Positions 51,587 to 60,239 of a DNA stretch of 64,000 nt are shown piece after piece. The stretch is taken from contig JALHNH010000009.1 of assembly GCA_022843625.1 (NCBI GenBank), forward strand, positions 1 through 64,000, given 5' to 3'. This DNA comes from Bryobacter sp. GTDB lineage: Bacteria > Acidobacteriota > Terriglobia > Bryobacterales > Bryobacteraceae. Position numbers and translations under genes: made by a program. How positions within the stretch are numbered: the stretch's first letter is position 1; each line of letters opens with the position of its first letter. Under the pieces are notes generated by a model. That model did not search any database. It saw only the letters and a program-made list of their open reading frames with translations, and was not told the origin of the DNA.

Positions 51587-53020
51587 ATGATTCAGGCAGT
51601 TTTAGTCTTTATGGCCGTCCCGACTCTTTGGGCGGCTTCGGTTTGCCAGCCTTGCCACCCGAAGCAGACTGAAGCTTACTTTCGCAGCCCGATGGGGAAT
51701 GCCATCGGCTTAGCCAAGGTTTCGCCTCAAACCGGATTCACTCACTCGAAATCAAAAACTGCATTCTCTGTCATGGGCCAAGGCAAAGCGGTGGTTCACA
51801 GAATCGAACGGAGTGGGCTCGTTGGTGAGTATCCAGTGTCGTATCGGATCGGGTCGGGCAATCACGCCGAGGGCTTTCTGGTTCGCATTGGGGAGTGGCT
51901 GTTTCAGTCTCCGGTAGCGAAGTACAAGCGTTTGGATTTGTGGGATGTGGCGCCTGGGTATGAGGCAATGACACATCCTGATTTCAACAGGCGGGTGAGT
52001 AGTGAATGTCTTGCGTGCCATTCGAGCGGATCGATCGACAATCTTCAGCCCATCAGCTGCGAGCAGTGCCACGGGCCAGCGCAAGCGCATTTGCTGAAGC
52101 CGGGTCGTGGCAATATACAGAACCCGGTGCGGCTTGGAGTGGAAGCGCGTGATGCGGTGTGTGAGCGATGTCATCTTACGGGTGAGGCTCGCATTGGTTA
52201 TGCGGGCGGTGAGTCGGTTGCTGTGTATGACCGGCCTCGCGAAGACTTGCGGGTGGTGAGCCATGTGGAGCAATTGGCGCTGAGTGAGTGCGCGAGGCAG
52301 AGCGAGGGCAAGCTTTGGTGTGGGTCGTGTCATCAGCCGCATGGGGAGAAGATCGATGTGGATGCGACGTGCCGCAGTTGTCACGGGCGTGCAGAGCATG
52401 CGGATCGCAAGGAGTGCGTGGGATGTCACATGCCGAAGCGCGATGCGGTGGATGGCGGGCATACGGCGTTTACCGATCACCGTATACAGAGAGAAGCGGC
52501 CAAGGTGTCAGCAAAGACAGAAGCGCGGTTGCGGCTTTGGCGTGAGGTGGGAGACCCTGCATTGCGGGAACGGAATCTGGGATTGGCTTCGATTCAGGTG
52601 GGAGAGCGGGATGGGGTGCCGGAGCTGATCAACGATGGGTACCGGAGGCTGGCGGCTGTGTTTTCACGATGGCCGCGGGATGCGGATGTGCTCTCGGGGT
52701 TGGGGATGGTGTTGTTTCTCAAGGATCAGAAGAAGGATGCGGTGAAGCTGCTGGAGGCGGCGGTGCAAGCGCGGCCGGGCGATGCTGCGCTGCATGAGAA
52801 GCTGGCTCTGGTGAGGCGGGCGGATGCGAATCTGCCGGGTGCTATCGCGAGCCTGGAACGATCGATTACGCTCGACCCGGGGCGGGAGAGTGCTTACTTT
52901 TTTCTTGCGGAATGTCAGGGGACAGCGGCGGGGCGGGAGCAGGTGTTGAAGCGGCTGTTGCGAGTTTTTCCGCAGAGTTTGCTTGCCCGTGAGGCATTGC
53001 TGCGATCAGCGCGCCCCTGA
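51587..53020 (+). CDS. exported seven-haem cytochrome c with C-terminal TPR-like repeats
   Basis: 477 residues with signal peptide MIQAVLVFMAVPTLWAAS. Seven CxxCH motifs are present (CQPCH at 20-24, then CLACH, CEQCH, CERCH, CGSCH, CRSCH and CVGCH). The first is followed by SPMGNAIGL and a beta-rich insert (YRIGSGNHAEGFLVRIGEWLFQSPVAKY, LWDVAPGYE), after which the other haems come close together. HMPKRDAV follows the last. The C-terminal 150 residues are TPR-like (DVLSGLGMVLFLKDQKKDAVKLLEAAV). It shares domain blocks with the cytochromes at 53006-54574 and 60240-61925. Single plus-strand gene overlapping its convergent neighbour by 15 bases. Electron donor and acceptor unknown. Confidence 0.9.
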   Translation: MIQAVLVFMAVPTLWAASVCQPCHPKQTEAYFRSPMGNAIGLAKVSPQTGFTHSKSKTAFSVMGQGKAVVHRIERSGLVGEYPVSYRIGSGNHAEGFLVRIGEWLFQSPVAKYKRLDLWDVAPGYEAMTHPDFNRRVSSECLACHSSGSIDNLQPISCEQCHGPAQAHLLKPGRGNIQNPVRLGVEARDAVCERCHLTGEARIGYAGGESVAVYDRPREDLRVVSHVEQLALSECARQSEGKLWCGSCHQPHGEKIDVDATCRSCHGRAEHADRKECVGCHMPKRDAVDGGHTAFTDHRIQREAAKVSAKTEARLRLWREVGDPALRERNLGLASIQVGERDGVPELINDGYRRLAAVFSRWPRDADVLSGLGMVLFLKDQKKDAVKLLEAAVQARPGDAALHEKLALVRRADANLPGAIASLERSITLDPGRESAYFFLAECQGTAAGREQVLKRLLRVFPQSLLAREALLRSARP

Positions 53021-54574
53021 GACTTGAGCCAGGAGTTTGCGGATGAAATCGTCTTCGGGGAAGAGGTCTACGTATTTAGTGAGGGTTTGCTTTGCTTCTT
53101 CGAAGCGCTTGAGCTGGATGAAGCGGAGGGCGAGGGATTTGTAGAGCACGGCGGTGTAGGGGGCGGCCTGGATGCCCTGCTGCAAGACTTGGGCAGATTC
53201 TTCGAGACGGCCTGCGCGGCTAAGGGCTTCACCGAGGTCTTCAAATGTGGTGGAGGAGACAGAGCCTTTTTCTCGTGCGGCCTGGAGATGAGTGATGGCT
53301 TCGGCAAAGCGATTTGCGCGTAGGGCGCGGCGACCGAGCGAGGCTAATACGAGGGGATTCTGGGCTTCTTTTTGTGAGGCTTCGTCGAGGAGGGCCTGGA
53401 ACTTTTCGTAGTAGGTTGGCTCGCGGTCTGCCATTTGGCCGTAGGCCTGCATGCGGGTGAGCAGGGGCAATTCTGCTTTGCCGGTGCGGTTGATGTGTAT
53501 GAGGTCTGAGCCTGGATCGCGTGCCGGCGGGAGCGGTTGATCTGGCTTGCGAACGATGCGGTGGTTGGTGAGCGCGGAATGGGCGATTACCTTTACGTCG
53601 CGCTTGGGCATGTGGCAATTGACGCAATCGGGGCCACCGCCAGCGGGATGATCGGAATGGCAGCTCAGGCATTTGGCGTTGTAGTCAATTTTGGCTGAGT
53701 GCGGGCTGTGGCAGGTGAGACAGGACATGGTGGTGCTCTTCTCGTAACACTTGCTCATGTGCATGGATTCGTGGTGCTCGAGCAGGTCTGTGTCTTTAGA
53801 GCGGGGGAGTTTGAAGATGGCGACTACGTCGTTTAGGGCCATGCCGGGCCGGTAGTCGGCTTCGATCTTGCCGGGCTGCAGGATACGGGTGTCGCCCGCC
53901 TGATGGCAATTCATGCAGATTTCGTCGGCTCGCTCGCGCGGTAGCCTGGCCGGGTTTACGATGGCGGTTTTGGCACCTCGCAGGGCGATGTGTTTGCGGC
54001 CGGGGCCGTGGCAGTTTTCACAGCCAATCGCCAGTTCGGTAAAGGGTTGTTTCTGGTATTGGCCGTTGGTTCCGGGAACGGGTTGTGGGCGGCCGCTGTG
54101 GCAGTTGATGCAGCCGGCGGCGATGGTGCGATTGAAGCCGTAGTCAGCGAATTCATAGCCGGGGGAGAGATCCCAACGGCCGACGCGCGAGTAGAACGAG
54201 AGCGGGGCCTGGAAGAGGTGTTCCCCGCGCTGGACGATGAAACTCAGGCCGTTGCCGCCGGAGCCGATGGCCCAGGCGAGGGGGTGTTCGTTGCGGAAGC
54301 TGGGGCCGGATTCGCGCTGCTTCAATTGACCTTTATCGGCGAAGACTGTGAAGTCGCGCTGGAGCTTTTCACTGTGTACAGTTAGCTCGCCGGTGAGCTT
54401 TGGAAGGTGCTCTGAGGCAGGGCTCATCGAGCGGCCCATCGACGAATGTATCCAGTGTTCGTGGATTTGTTTGTGGCAAGTGGCGCAGGCCTTTGAGCCT
54501 ACGTAATCCTGGGCTGAGGCAATTCCTGCGTAAAGAAGAAGGGCCAGGAACCGCACGCTATTTCTTCCTCGCAA
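53006..54574 (-). CDS. exported seven-haem cytochrome c with C-terminal TPR-like repeats
   Basis: 522 residues; the signal peptide lies in FLALLLYAGIASAQD. Seven CxxCH motifs occur (CATCH at 30-34, CINCH, CENCH, CMNCH, CLTCH, CLSCH, CVNCH). After the first come HSSMGRSMSP and a beta insert with WAIGSGGNGLSFIVQRGEHLFQAPLSFYSR and WDLSPGYEF, matching the plus-strand cytochrome next to it. HMPKRDVKV and TNHRIVRKPDQPL follow the last haem. TPR repeats fill the end (LASLGRRALRANRFAEAITHLQAARE, SRAGRLEESAQVLQQGIQAAP). Last gene of the five-gene operon, overlapping the CRTAC1 gene by 17 bases. It belongs to the cytochrome c554-like multihaem class. Confidence 0.9.
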   Translation of the reverse strand: MRGRNSVRFLALLLYAGIASAQDYVGSKACATCHKQIHEHWIHSSMGRSMSPASEHLPKLTGELTVHSEKLQRDFTVFADKGQLKQRESGPSFRNEHPLAWAIGSGGNGLSFIVQRGEHLFQAPLSFYSRVGRWDLSPGYEFADYGFNRTIAAGCINCHSGRPQPVPGTNGQYQKQPFTELAIGCENCHGPGRKHIALRGAKTAIVNPARLPRERADEICMNCHQAGDTRILQPGKIEADYRPGMALNDVVAIFKLPRSKDTDLLEHHESMHMSKCYEKSTTMSCLTCHSPHSAKIDYNAKCLSCHSDHPAGGGPDCVNCHMPKRDVKVIAHSALTNHRIVRKPDQPLPPARDPGSDLIHINRTGKAELPLLTRMQAYGQMADREPTYYEKFQALLDEASQKEAQNPLVLASLGRRALRANRFAEAITHLQAAREKGSVSSTTFEDLGEALSRAGRLEESAQVLQQGIQAAPYTAVLYKSLALRFIQLKRFEEAKQTLTKYVDLFPEDDFIRKLLAQVSGAR

Positions 54575-56318
54575 AGGGTGTCGCCTTGATGATTCCGGCC
54601 CCTTCGCGAATCGTTACCAGTTGGTCACAGGCTACCTTTCGCAGCTTTTCGATGGTGCCATTGGGCCAGCGGATATCAAGGTCAGCTTCGGTGGCTGTGC
54701 CGAGGCCGAAGTGGAGGCGGAAGTCGTTGACGGAGTAGAAGCTCGATTGGCTTAAGACTTCCTGGGCCTGCTTGTTGCCGTCATAGTAGGCAGTAACCCT
54801 TCCGCCGATGGCGCTGCGGTTGGACTTTACGCCTTCGAGCTTGACCTTGAGCCAGTGGGCAGAACCGGCGAGATCGTTGCGCAGGAGCGAAGGCGGCTCA
54901 TGCAGATTCAGGATCAGAATATCGATGTCGCCATCGTTGTCGAAATCACCGAAGGCGCAGCCACGGCTGGAATGGGATTCGCCAATTGCGGGGCCAGCCA
55001 GGTCAAAGATCTCTTCGAATTTTCCACCACCAAGATTGCGGAAGAGCACGCGCGGCGTGGCGAAGGGATAGGCGGGGAGCTTTGCTTCAAGCTCAGGATA
55101 GACGTTGCCGGTGACATAGAAAAGGTCGGGCAGCCCATCGTTGTCAAGGTCGACTATGCCCGCGCCCCAGTTGATGTAGCGGGTTTCGACGGCCAGGCCG
55201 CTGCGAGCGGTGACGTCTTCAAACATGCCCTTGCCGTCGTTGCGATAGAGGACGTTGGAGTCGTCGGCGAAGTGGGTCTTCAAGATATCGAGATTGCCGT
55301 CGAGATCGAAGTCTCCGATGCCAAGGCCCATGCCGGCTTGCTCCATGCCGTCTTCGTTGAGGGCGACGCCGCGCTCAAGGCCCACTTCTTCGAAGGTGCC
55401 ATCGTGCTTGTTGCGAAAGAGGAAGCTGGAGGTGGAATCGCAAGCGACATAGATGTCGGGCCAACCGTCGTTATCGAAGTCTGCGGCAACGGCCGTCATG
55501 CCGTAGCTGCCGCGGGCCTTGGCGATGCCTGACTTTTGGCTGACGTCGCTGAAAGTGCCATCGCCGTTGTTGTGATAGAGCGAATGGTAGCCGGAGGGCA
55601 AGCCGCGCGGGCCGCAATTGACGGGGACGCCCTTCCAGTTGCAGTAGGAGTTCTGGCCTGGCTTGGGTACTTTGTTGGGGTCGAAATCGACGTAGTTGGA
55701 GACAAAGAGATCGAGGCGGCCATCGCGGTCGTAGTCGATGAAGGTGCAACCGGCTCCCCAGCGGCGGGCCTTGTCCAGCAGGCCAGCTTCGGCAGTGACG
55801 TCGGTAAAGGTGACGACGCCTTTCGAGTTGGGGCCGTTATTGCGATAGAGGACGTTTTGGCCCCAATACGTGACAAAGAGATCGTCCCAGCCATCGTTGT
55901 TGTAGTCGCCCGCGCAGACGGCTGAGGCCCAGCCTGTTTTCTTGAGGCCAGCGGCTTCGGTGACATCGCTGAAGGTGCCGTCGCGGTTGTTTTTGTAGAG
56001 GCGGTTGGTGGCGGTGGAGCCTTCAAGGGTGGTGCCGTTGAGGAGGAAGATGTCGAGCCAGCCGTCGTTGTCGTAATCGATGAAGGCGACACCACAGCCG
56101 ATGGTTTCGAGCAGGTATTGCTTGGCCTCGCGACCGCCATAGGTGCAGGCTTCGAGCAGGCCAGCCTGTTTTGCTACGTCGATAAACTTTGCATTGAAGG
56201 GTAGACCTGAGGGCTTGCCGCGCTGGAGAGGCCGCGCCACTCTTGAAACCACGCCTTGCCCGGCAGCAATACCCGCAGCAAGGAGTGAGAAGAGTGAGCG
56301 CCTCGTCGTTTTAAGCAT
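54558..56318 (-). CDS. CRTAC1-family protein (VCBS/FG-GAP repeats plus ASPIC/UnbV domain), second copy
   Basis: 586 residues. The N-terminus MLKTTRRSLFSLLAAGIAAGQG has an RR pair and fits a Tat signal. FG-GAP/VCBS repeats with calcium-binding loops run through the middle (DYDNDGWLD, DYNNDGWDD, DYDRDGRLD, DFDNDGWPD, DFDLDGNLD, DLDNDGLPD, DFDNDGDID). The ASPIC/UnbV domain closes the protein: RSAIGGRVTAYYDG, SSFYSVNDFRLHFGLG, DIRWPNGTIEKL. This copy keeps the HFGLG element lost from the one at 46452-48077. It overlaps the DUF1501 gene by 8 bases and the multihaem TPR gene by 17, so it belongs to the five-gene operon. Probably extracytoplasmic and calcium dependent; role unknown. Confidence 0.92.
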   Translation of the reverse strand: MLKTTRRSLFSLLAAGIAAGQGVVSRVARPLQRGKPSGLPFNAKFIDVAKQAGLLEACTYGGREAKQYLLETIGCGVAFIDYDNDGWLDIFLLNGTTLEGSTATNRLYKNNRDGTFSDVTEAAGLKKTGWASAVCAGDYNNDGWDDLFVTYWGQNVLYRNNGPNSKGVVTFTDVTAEAGLLDKARRWGAGCTFIDYDRDGRLDLFVSNYVDFDPNKVPKPGQNSYCNWKGVPVNCGPRGLPSGYHSLYHNNGDGTFSDVSQKSGIAKARGSYGMTAVAADFDNDGWPDIYVACDSTSSFLFRNKHDGTFEEVGLERGVALNEDGMEQAGMGLGIGDFDLDGNLDILKTHFADDSNVLYRNDGKGMFEDVTARSGLAVETRYINWGAGIVDLDNDGLPDLFYVTGNVYPELEAKLPAYPFATPRVLFRNLGGGKFEEIFDLAGPAIGESHSSRGCAFGDFDNDGDIDILILNLHEPPSLLRNDLAGSAHWLKVKLEGVKSNRSAIGGRVTAYYDGNKQAQEVLSQSSFYSVNDFRLHFGLGTATEADLDIRWPNGTIEKLRKVACDQLVTIREGAGIIKATPFARKK

Positions 56319-57765
56319 CTGTCAATCGTTTTACCAGATTGTTCTCTCCCCCGACGTCGGTGAGGCGGAATTCGCGCCCCTGGAAGAAGTAAGTGAGGCG
56401 CTTGTGATCCATACCGAGCAGGCCCAGCATGGAGGCATGCAGGTCATGCATGGTGACTTTGTCTTCAACTGCTTTGAGCCCGATCTCGTCGGTTGCTCCG
56501 ATCACCTTGCCGCCCTTGATGCCGCCACCGGCCATCCAGACCGTGAAGCCGTAGGGGTTATGGTCGCGGCCATTGCGATTGCCACCACCGCCTTCTGCGC
56601 CATCGGTGAAGGGAGTGCGGCCAAAGTCTCCACCCCACAACACAACGGTGCTTTCGAGTAAGCCGCGAGACTTCAGATCAGCCAGCAAGCCGGCAATTGG
56701 CTTGTCGACTTTTTTGGCCATGAATCGGTGATTCTGGTCGCATTCGTTGTGGCCATCCCAGCCCACTTCGGCTCCCTTTTTGCCACCCGAGTAGAGCTGG
56801 ACGAAGCGGACTCCTTTTTCTACCAGTCGACGGGCCATCAAACACTGCGTGCCGAATTCGGCAGACATGGGGTCGTCGATGCCGTACATCTTGCGGGTCA
56901 CATCACTTTCTTTCGAAAGATCTGTGACATCAGGAACCGACATCTGCATCTTGAAGGCAAGATCATAGGAAGCCATGCGGGCGGCCAGTTCTGAATCGTC
57001 ATTGCGGGCTTCACGATGGTTCTCGTTCATCCCCTTGAGCAGCTCGAGCATCTGGCGTTGCTCGTTGTCGGACATGCCTTCAGGTCTGCGGATATTGAGG
57101 ATGGGTGGGCCTTCGCTGCGTAACACGGTGCCCTGGTAGGAGGCGGGGAGGAAGCCTGAGCCGTAGGCGGGTGAGCCGGCCTTGATGCCGCCGTCGAGCA
57201 TGACGACGTAGGCGGGCAAGTTTTCGCTTTCGTTGCCAAGACCGTAGACGACCCAGGAGCCAACGCTGGGACGGCCTACCCTGCCCCAGCCCGTGTTGAG
57301 CCAGGTTTGCCCGGTGACATGGGTGAAGCCATCGTGATGGCAGGAGCGGATGACCGCAAGATCGTCGGCGTGGGCTGCTACGTTTTCGAAGAGCTCAGAG
57401 ATTTCGATTCCCGACTGGCCGCGCTTCTTGAATTTCAAGGGCGAGCCCATGAGCGGAGTTCTATCCATGTTGGAGAACTGGAAGTCCACCTTGCCGAAGC
57501 TCTTCGGGATGGGCTGGCCGTGCAGCTTGTTCAGCTCAGGCTTTGGATCGAAGGTATCGATGTGGCTTGGGCCACCATGCATGAAGAGGAAAATGACGCT
57601 CTTGCCCTTTGCATCGAAGTGAGGCTTTTTGCGGGCAAAGGGATCGGCAATCGTTGCGGCCGGCAGCAGTGAGGAGGCTGCCATGGCGCCGAAGCCGAGG
57701 CCGCTCTTTTCGAGAAAGTTACGTCTCGATACCGCTTGAATCGTCTTTGGACAATACTTTGACAT
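56311..57765 (-). CDS. DUF1501 family protein, Tat-exported
   Basis: 484 residues from the ATG at 57765, which has AGGAGA seven bases upstream; the longer open frame is rejected. The Tat signal is SRRNFLEKSGLGFGAMAASS. The mature protein shows the DUF1501 pattern, related to the sulfatase/alkaline phosphatase fold: VIFLFMHGGPSHIDTFDPKPELN, VIRSCHHDGFTHV, GRPSVGSWVVYGLG, GVRFVQLYSGG, WDGHNECDQNH, LWGGDFGRTPF, GRDHNPYGFTVWMAGGGIKGG and the end YFFQGREFRLTDV. His and Asp residues in HGGPSH and HDG could bind metal. The usual partner, a PSD1 protein, is encoded 10 bases upstream. Function of the pair is unknown. Confidence 0.93.
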   Translation of the reverse strand: MSKYCPKTIQAVSRRNFLEKSGLGFGAMAASSLLPAATIADPFARKKPHFDAKGKSVIFLFMHGGPSHIDTFDPKPELNKLHGQPIPKSFGKVDFQFSNMDRTPLMGSPLKFKKRGQSGIEISELFENVAAHADDLAVIRSCHHDGFTHVTGQTWLNTGWGRVGRPSVGSWVVYGLGNESENLPAYVVMLDGGIKAGSPAYGSGFLPASYQGTVLRSEGPPILNIRRPEGMSDNEQRQMLELLKGMNENHREARNDDSELAARMASYDLAFKMQMSVPDVTDLSKESDVTRKMYGIDDPMSAEFGTQCLMARRLVEKGVRFVQLYSGGKKGAEVGWDGHNECDQNHRFMAKKVDKPIAGLLADLKSRGLLESTVVLWGGDFGRTPFTDGAEGGGGNRNGRDHNPYGFTVWMAGGGIKGGKVIGATDEIGLKAVEDKVTMHDLHASMLGLLGMDHKRLTYFFQGREFRLTDVGGENNLVKRLTDA

Positions 57766-57775
57766 GAACTTTCTC

Positions 57776-60226
57776 CTAGTCGAGATACAGAAACTCGTTG
57801 GTGTTGAGCAGCGCGAGACAAATCTGGTCAAGACTGAGCGCAGCAGCCTTATCCCGCTCCGCCGTCCTGGGCAGCCTGCCAAGAACCTGTTGCCAGGCCA
57901 CATCCAGTTGTTTTTTAGTGTCGCCCGGATGTGTTTTGCGGGCCATTGCGGCCAGCCGCTTCGCCTGGCCCACCATGAAGTCGCCATTCATCAAGGTGAG
58001 AGCCTGTGGTGCGACTGTCGTGTTGTCGCGGCGAGAACAACTCATGGAGCTGTCGGGGGTGTCGAAGGTAGTAAACATCGGCATCGGGAAGGTGCGCTTA
58101 ACGTAAAGATAGACGCTGCGGCGAGTGTGCTCCCGTTCGTCCATGGCTTCGGGCCATTGGTTGCGGGCCCACATCACGGTGTATTCTTCCTTGCTCAATT
58201 TAGGGATCACGGGCCGGCCGCCCATCTTGAGGTTCAGATCGCCACTCACTGAGAGTACTGCATCGCGGAGAGTTTCAGCGTCGAGACGTTGCCGGTTCAT
58301 GCGCCACAGATACTTGTTGTTAGCATCCACTTTGGTGTTGCCTTCATGAGCCTCGGTAGACCGTTGATAGGTGTCGGACAGCAGGATCATACGGTGCAGT
58401 TTCTTGAGGCTCCAGCCTTGAGAGACGAATTCGCTGGAAAGCCAGTCGAGGAGTTCGGGATGGGTTGGCTCTTCTCCCTGCCGGCCGAAATCATTTGGTG
58501 TCCCGACGATGCCGCGGCCGAAATGCCAATGCCAGACGCGGTTCACCATTACCCTTGCGGTGAGCGGATGGTCTGGCTCGGTGAGCCAGAGCGCCAGTGC
58601 CTTGCGGCGGCCCAGTTTTTTCTCGGGATCATCTTCGATCGTTTTACCTCCGGCCAACATGGCCGGGAAGGCAGGCGGCACTGCTTCGCCCTTTGCGCGC
58701 CAGTCGCCCCGATGCGTCATGTGAATGGTGGGTGTGACGGCGGCGTGTCCCAGCACTGTAGCTGTTTGCGCGACAGGGTTTGCCTTGAGTGCAGCCCTGC
58801 CCAATTCCACGATCAGGGCCTCGCGCTCTTTACTTTCTTCGGGGGTAAGAGGAATGTCGGCTTCTTTGCCTTCAGCGTTTTCCTGCAGCCCGGCTTCAGT
58901 CATGGCGATTTCGATTTTTGCCGCCAAAGTCCGCTCGGCAACGCTTCGCTTGTCTACCGGCTTGTCGTAAGCCGCGAGGACATCAGCGCTGAAGCGCTGG
59001 CGCACTGCGTCCACAACACGCTTCCGAGCTGTCTGGTCGATACGCTGAATGGCACCTTTGAATTCCTCTACCTTCAACCAGCTCGGGTAGCCTGACTTGA
59101 AGCCGAAAGTAGAGAACTGGCTCACCACCGGAACTTCTTTCTCCTCGCTACCTGCAAAGACGGCCATCATGGCGTGATAGTCCTTCTGGGTGACCGGGTC
59201 GAACTTGTGGTTGTGGCATCGGGCACAGCCGAGGGTGAGGCCAAAGAAAGCTTCGCCGGTGGTGTCGACGACATCGGTCAACCACTCGTAGCGTACCTGG
59301 CCACCGAAGAGGGCGGCCTCATGATAGGCGGGGCCGATGGTGTACATGCCGGTGCCGATCAGGGCGTTCAGGTTCTTCACTTTGCTTTCGGGAACCTTGA
59401 AGCCGCCATCGAGATCGAGGTTGTCCGGGTACAACTCATCTCCGGCCAATTGTTCCTTGACGAAACGGTCATAAGGCTTGTCTTCGTTCAGGCTCTGAAT
59501 GACGTAATCGCGGTATCGCCAGGCATTGGGGAAATAGATGTCAGTTTCAAAACCACCGGTGTCGGCATAGCGGACGACATCGAGCCAGTGCCGTCCCCAG
59601 CGTTCTCCGTAGCGAGGCGAGGCGAGCATACGGTCTACGACTTTGGAATAAGCTTCGGGGCTGCGGTCGGCCTCGAAGGCGTCCAGCTCTGCCGGTGTGG
59701 GAGGTAAGCCCAGCATGTCAATGCTCAGGCGTTTCAAGAGAGCACGCCTGCTGGCCGCTCCAACCGGAACCAACTTTTGCTCCTTCAGCTTCGCCAGTAC
59801 AAAGGCATCAATCGGATTGGCAGCACCCGCAGGTACACTGGGTTTCTTCAATTTCTGAAACGACCACCACGTGGGCTGAGCCTGGATTGCAGCATCGCCC
59901 CATTTGGCACCCCCATCAATCCAGTTGCGGATTGTTGCCACTTCCATCTCAGTCAAAGCCTTCTTGCCCGGGGGCATTGCGAGACTGCCCTTGCGCTCTA
60001 CAGCTTGATAGAGAATACTGTCGTTTGCCTTGCCGGGCACAACAGATGCGCCACGTGCCCCGCCTTGCAGCATTGCCTCGCGGCTTCGCAAGTCAAGCCC
60101 ACCCATCTTGGCGGCTCCGTGGCACGACACGCATTGGGTAGCCAAAATTTTCCGGGCTGATTCGTCGTCTGCCCAAGCAGACAGCGCGCAGCAGACCGCG
60201 ATCCATAAAATTCGCATGTGCACCAT
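57776..60226 (-). CDS. PSD1-type protein: c-type cytochrome (PSCyt1), DUF1549 and DUF1553 domains
   Basis: About 816 residues from the ATG at 60226 (AAGAGA nine bases upstream); TTG 60235 and ATG 60217 are alternatives. The signal is RILWIAVCCALSAWA. The single haem motif CVSCH (32-36) sits in a planctomycete-type cytochrome C1 domain (GGLDLRSREAMLQGG, LAMPPGKKALT, IRNWIDGGAKW). DUF1549 follows (IDMLGLPPTPAELDAFEAD, ASPRYGERWGRHWLDVVRYADT), then DUF1553 (RRKALALWLTEPDHPLTARVMVNRVWHWHFGRGIV, FGRQGEEPTHPELLDWL, FDTPDSSMSCSRRDNTTVAPQALTLMN). Members are typical of planctomycetes and Bryobacterales and usually neighbour DUF1501 proteins. Second gene of the five-gene operon. Confidence 0.93.
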   Translation of the reverse strand: MVHMRILWIAVCCALSAWADDESARKILATQCVSCHGAAKMGGLDLRSREAMLQGGARGASVVPGKANDSILYQAVERKGSLAMPPGKKALTEMEVATIRNWIDGGAKWGDAAIQAQPTWWSFQKLKKPSVPAGAANPIDAFVLAKLKEQKLVPVGAASRRALLKRLSIDMLGLPPTPAELDAFEADRSPEAYSKVVDRMLASPRYGERWGRHWLDVVRYADTGGFETDIYFPNAWRYRDYVIQSLNEDKPYDRFVKEQLAGDELYPDNLDLDGGFKVPESKVKNLNALIGTGMYTIGPAYHEAALFGGQVRYEWLTDVVDTTGEAFFGLTLGCARCHNHKFDPVTQKDYHAMMAVFAGSEEKEVPVVSQFSTFGFKSGYPSWLKVEEFKGAIQRIDQTARKRVVDAVRQRFSADVLAAYDKPVDKRSVAERTLAAKIEIAMTEAGLQENAEGKEADIPLTPEESKEREALIVELGRAALKANPVAQTATVLGHAAVTPTIHMTHRGDWRAKGEAVPPAFPAMLAGGKTIEDDPEKKLGRRKALALWLTEPDHPLTARVMVNRVWHWHFGRGIVGTPNDFGRQGEEPTHPELLDWLSSEFVSQGWSLKKLHRMILLSDTYQRSTEAHEGNTKVDANNKYLWRMNRQRLDAETLRDAVLSVSGDLNLKMGGRPVIPKLSKEEYTVMWARNQWPEAMDEREHTRRSVYLYVKRTFPMPMFTTFDTPDSSMSCSRRDNTTVAPQALTLMNGDFMVGQAKRLAAMARKTHPGDTKKQLDVAWQQVLGRLPRTAERDKAAALSLDQICLALLNTNEFLYLD

Positions 60227-60239
60227 TTCTATCAATCTC

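Noticed and set aside
54855..55532. 225-codon plus-strand open frame
   Set aside because: Antisense to the CRTAC1 gene; Val/Glu/Asp pattern is the mirror of its DxDxDG repeats.
57766..57987. N-terminal extension of the DUF1501 protein
   Set aside because: Lies inside the end of the PSD1 gene and would bury the Tat signal; AGGAGA before the ATG at 57765 decides the start.
58289..59095. 268-codon plus-strand open frame
   Set aside because: Antisense to the PSD1 gene with all three domains recognisable on the minus strand.
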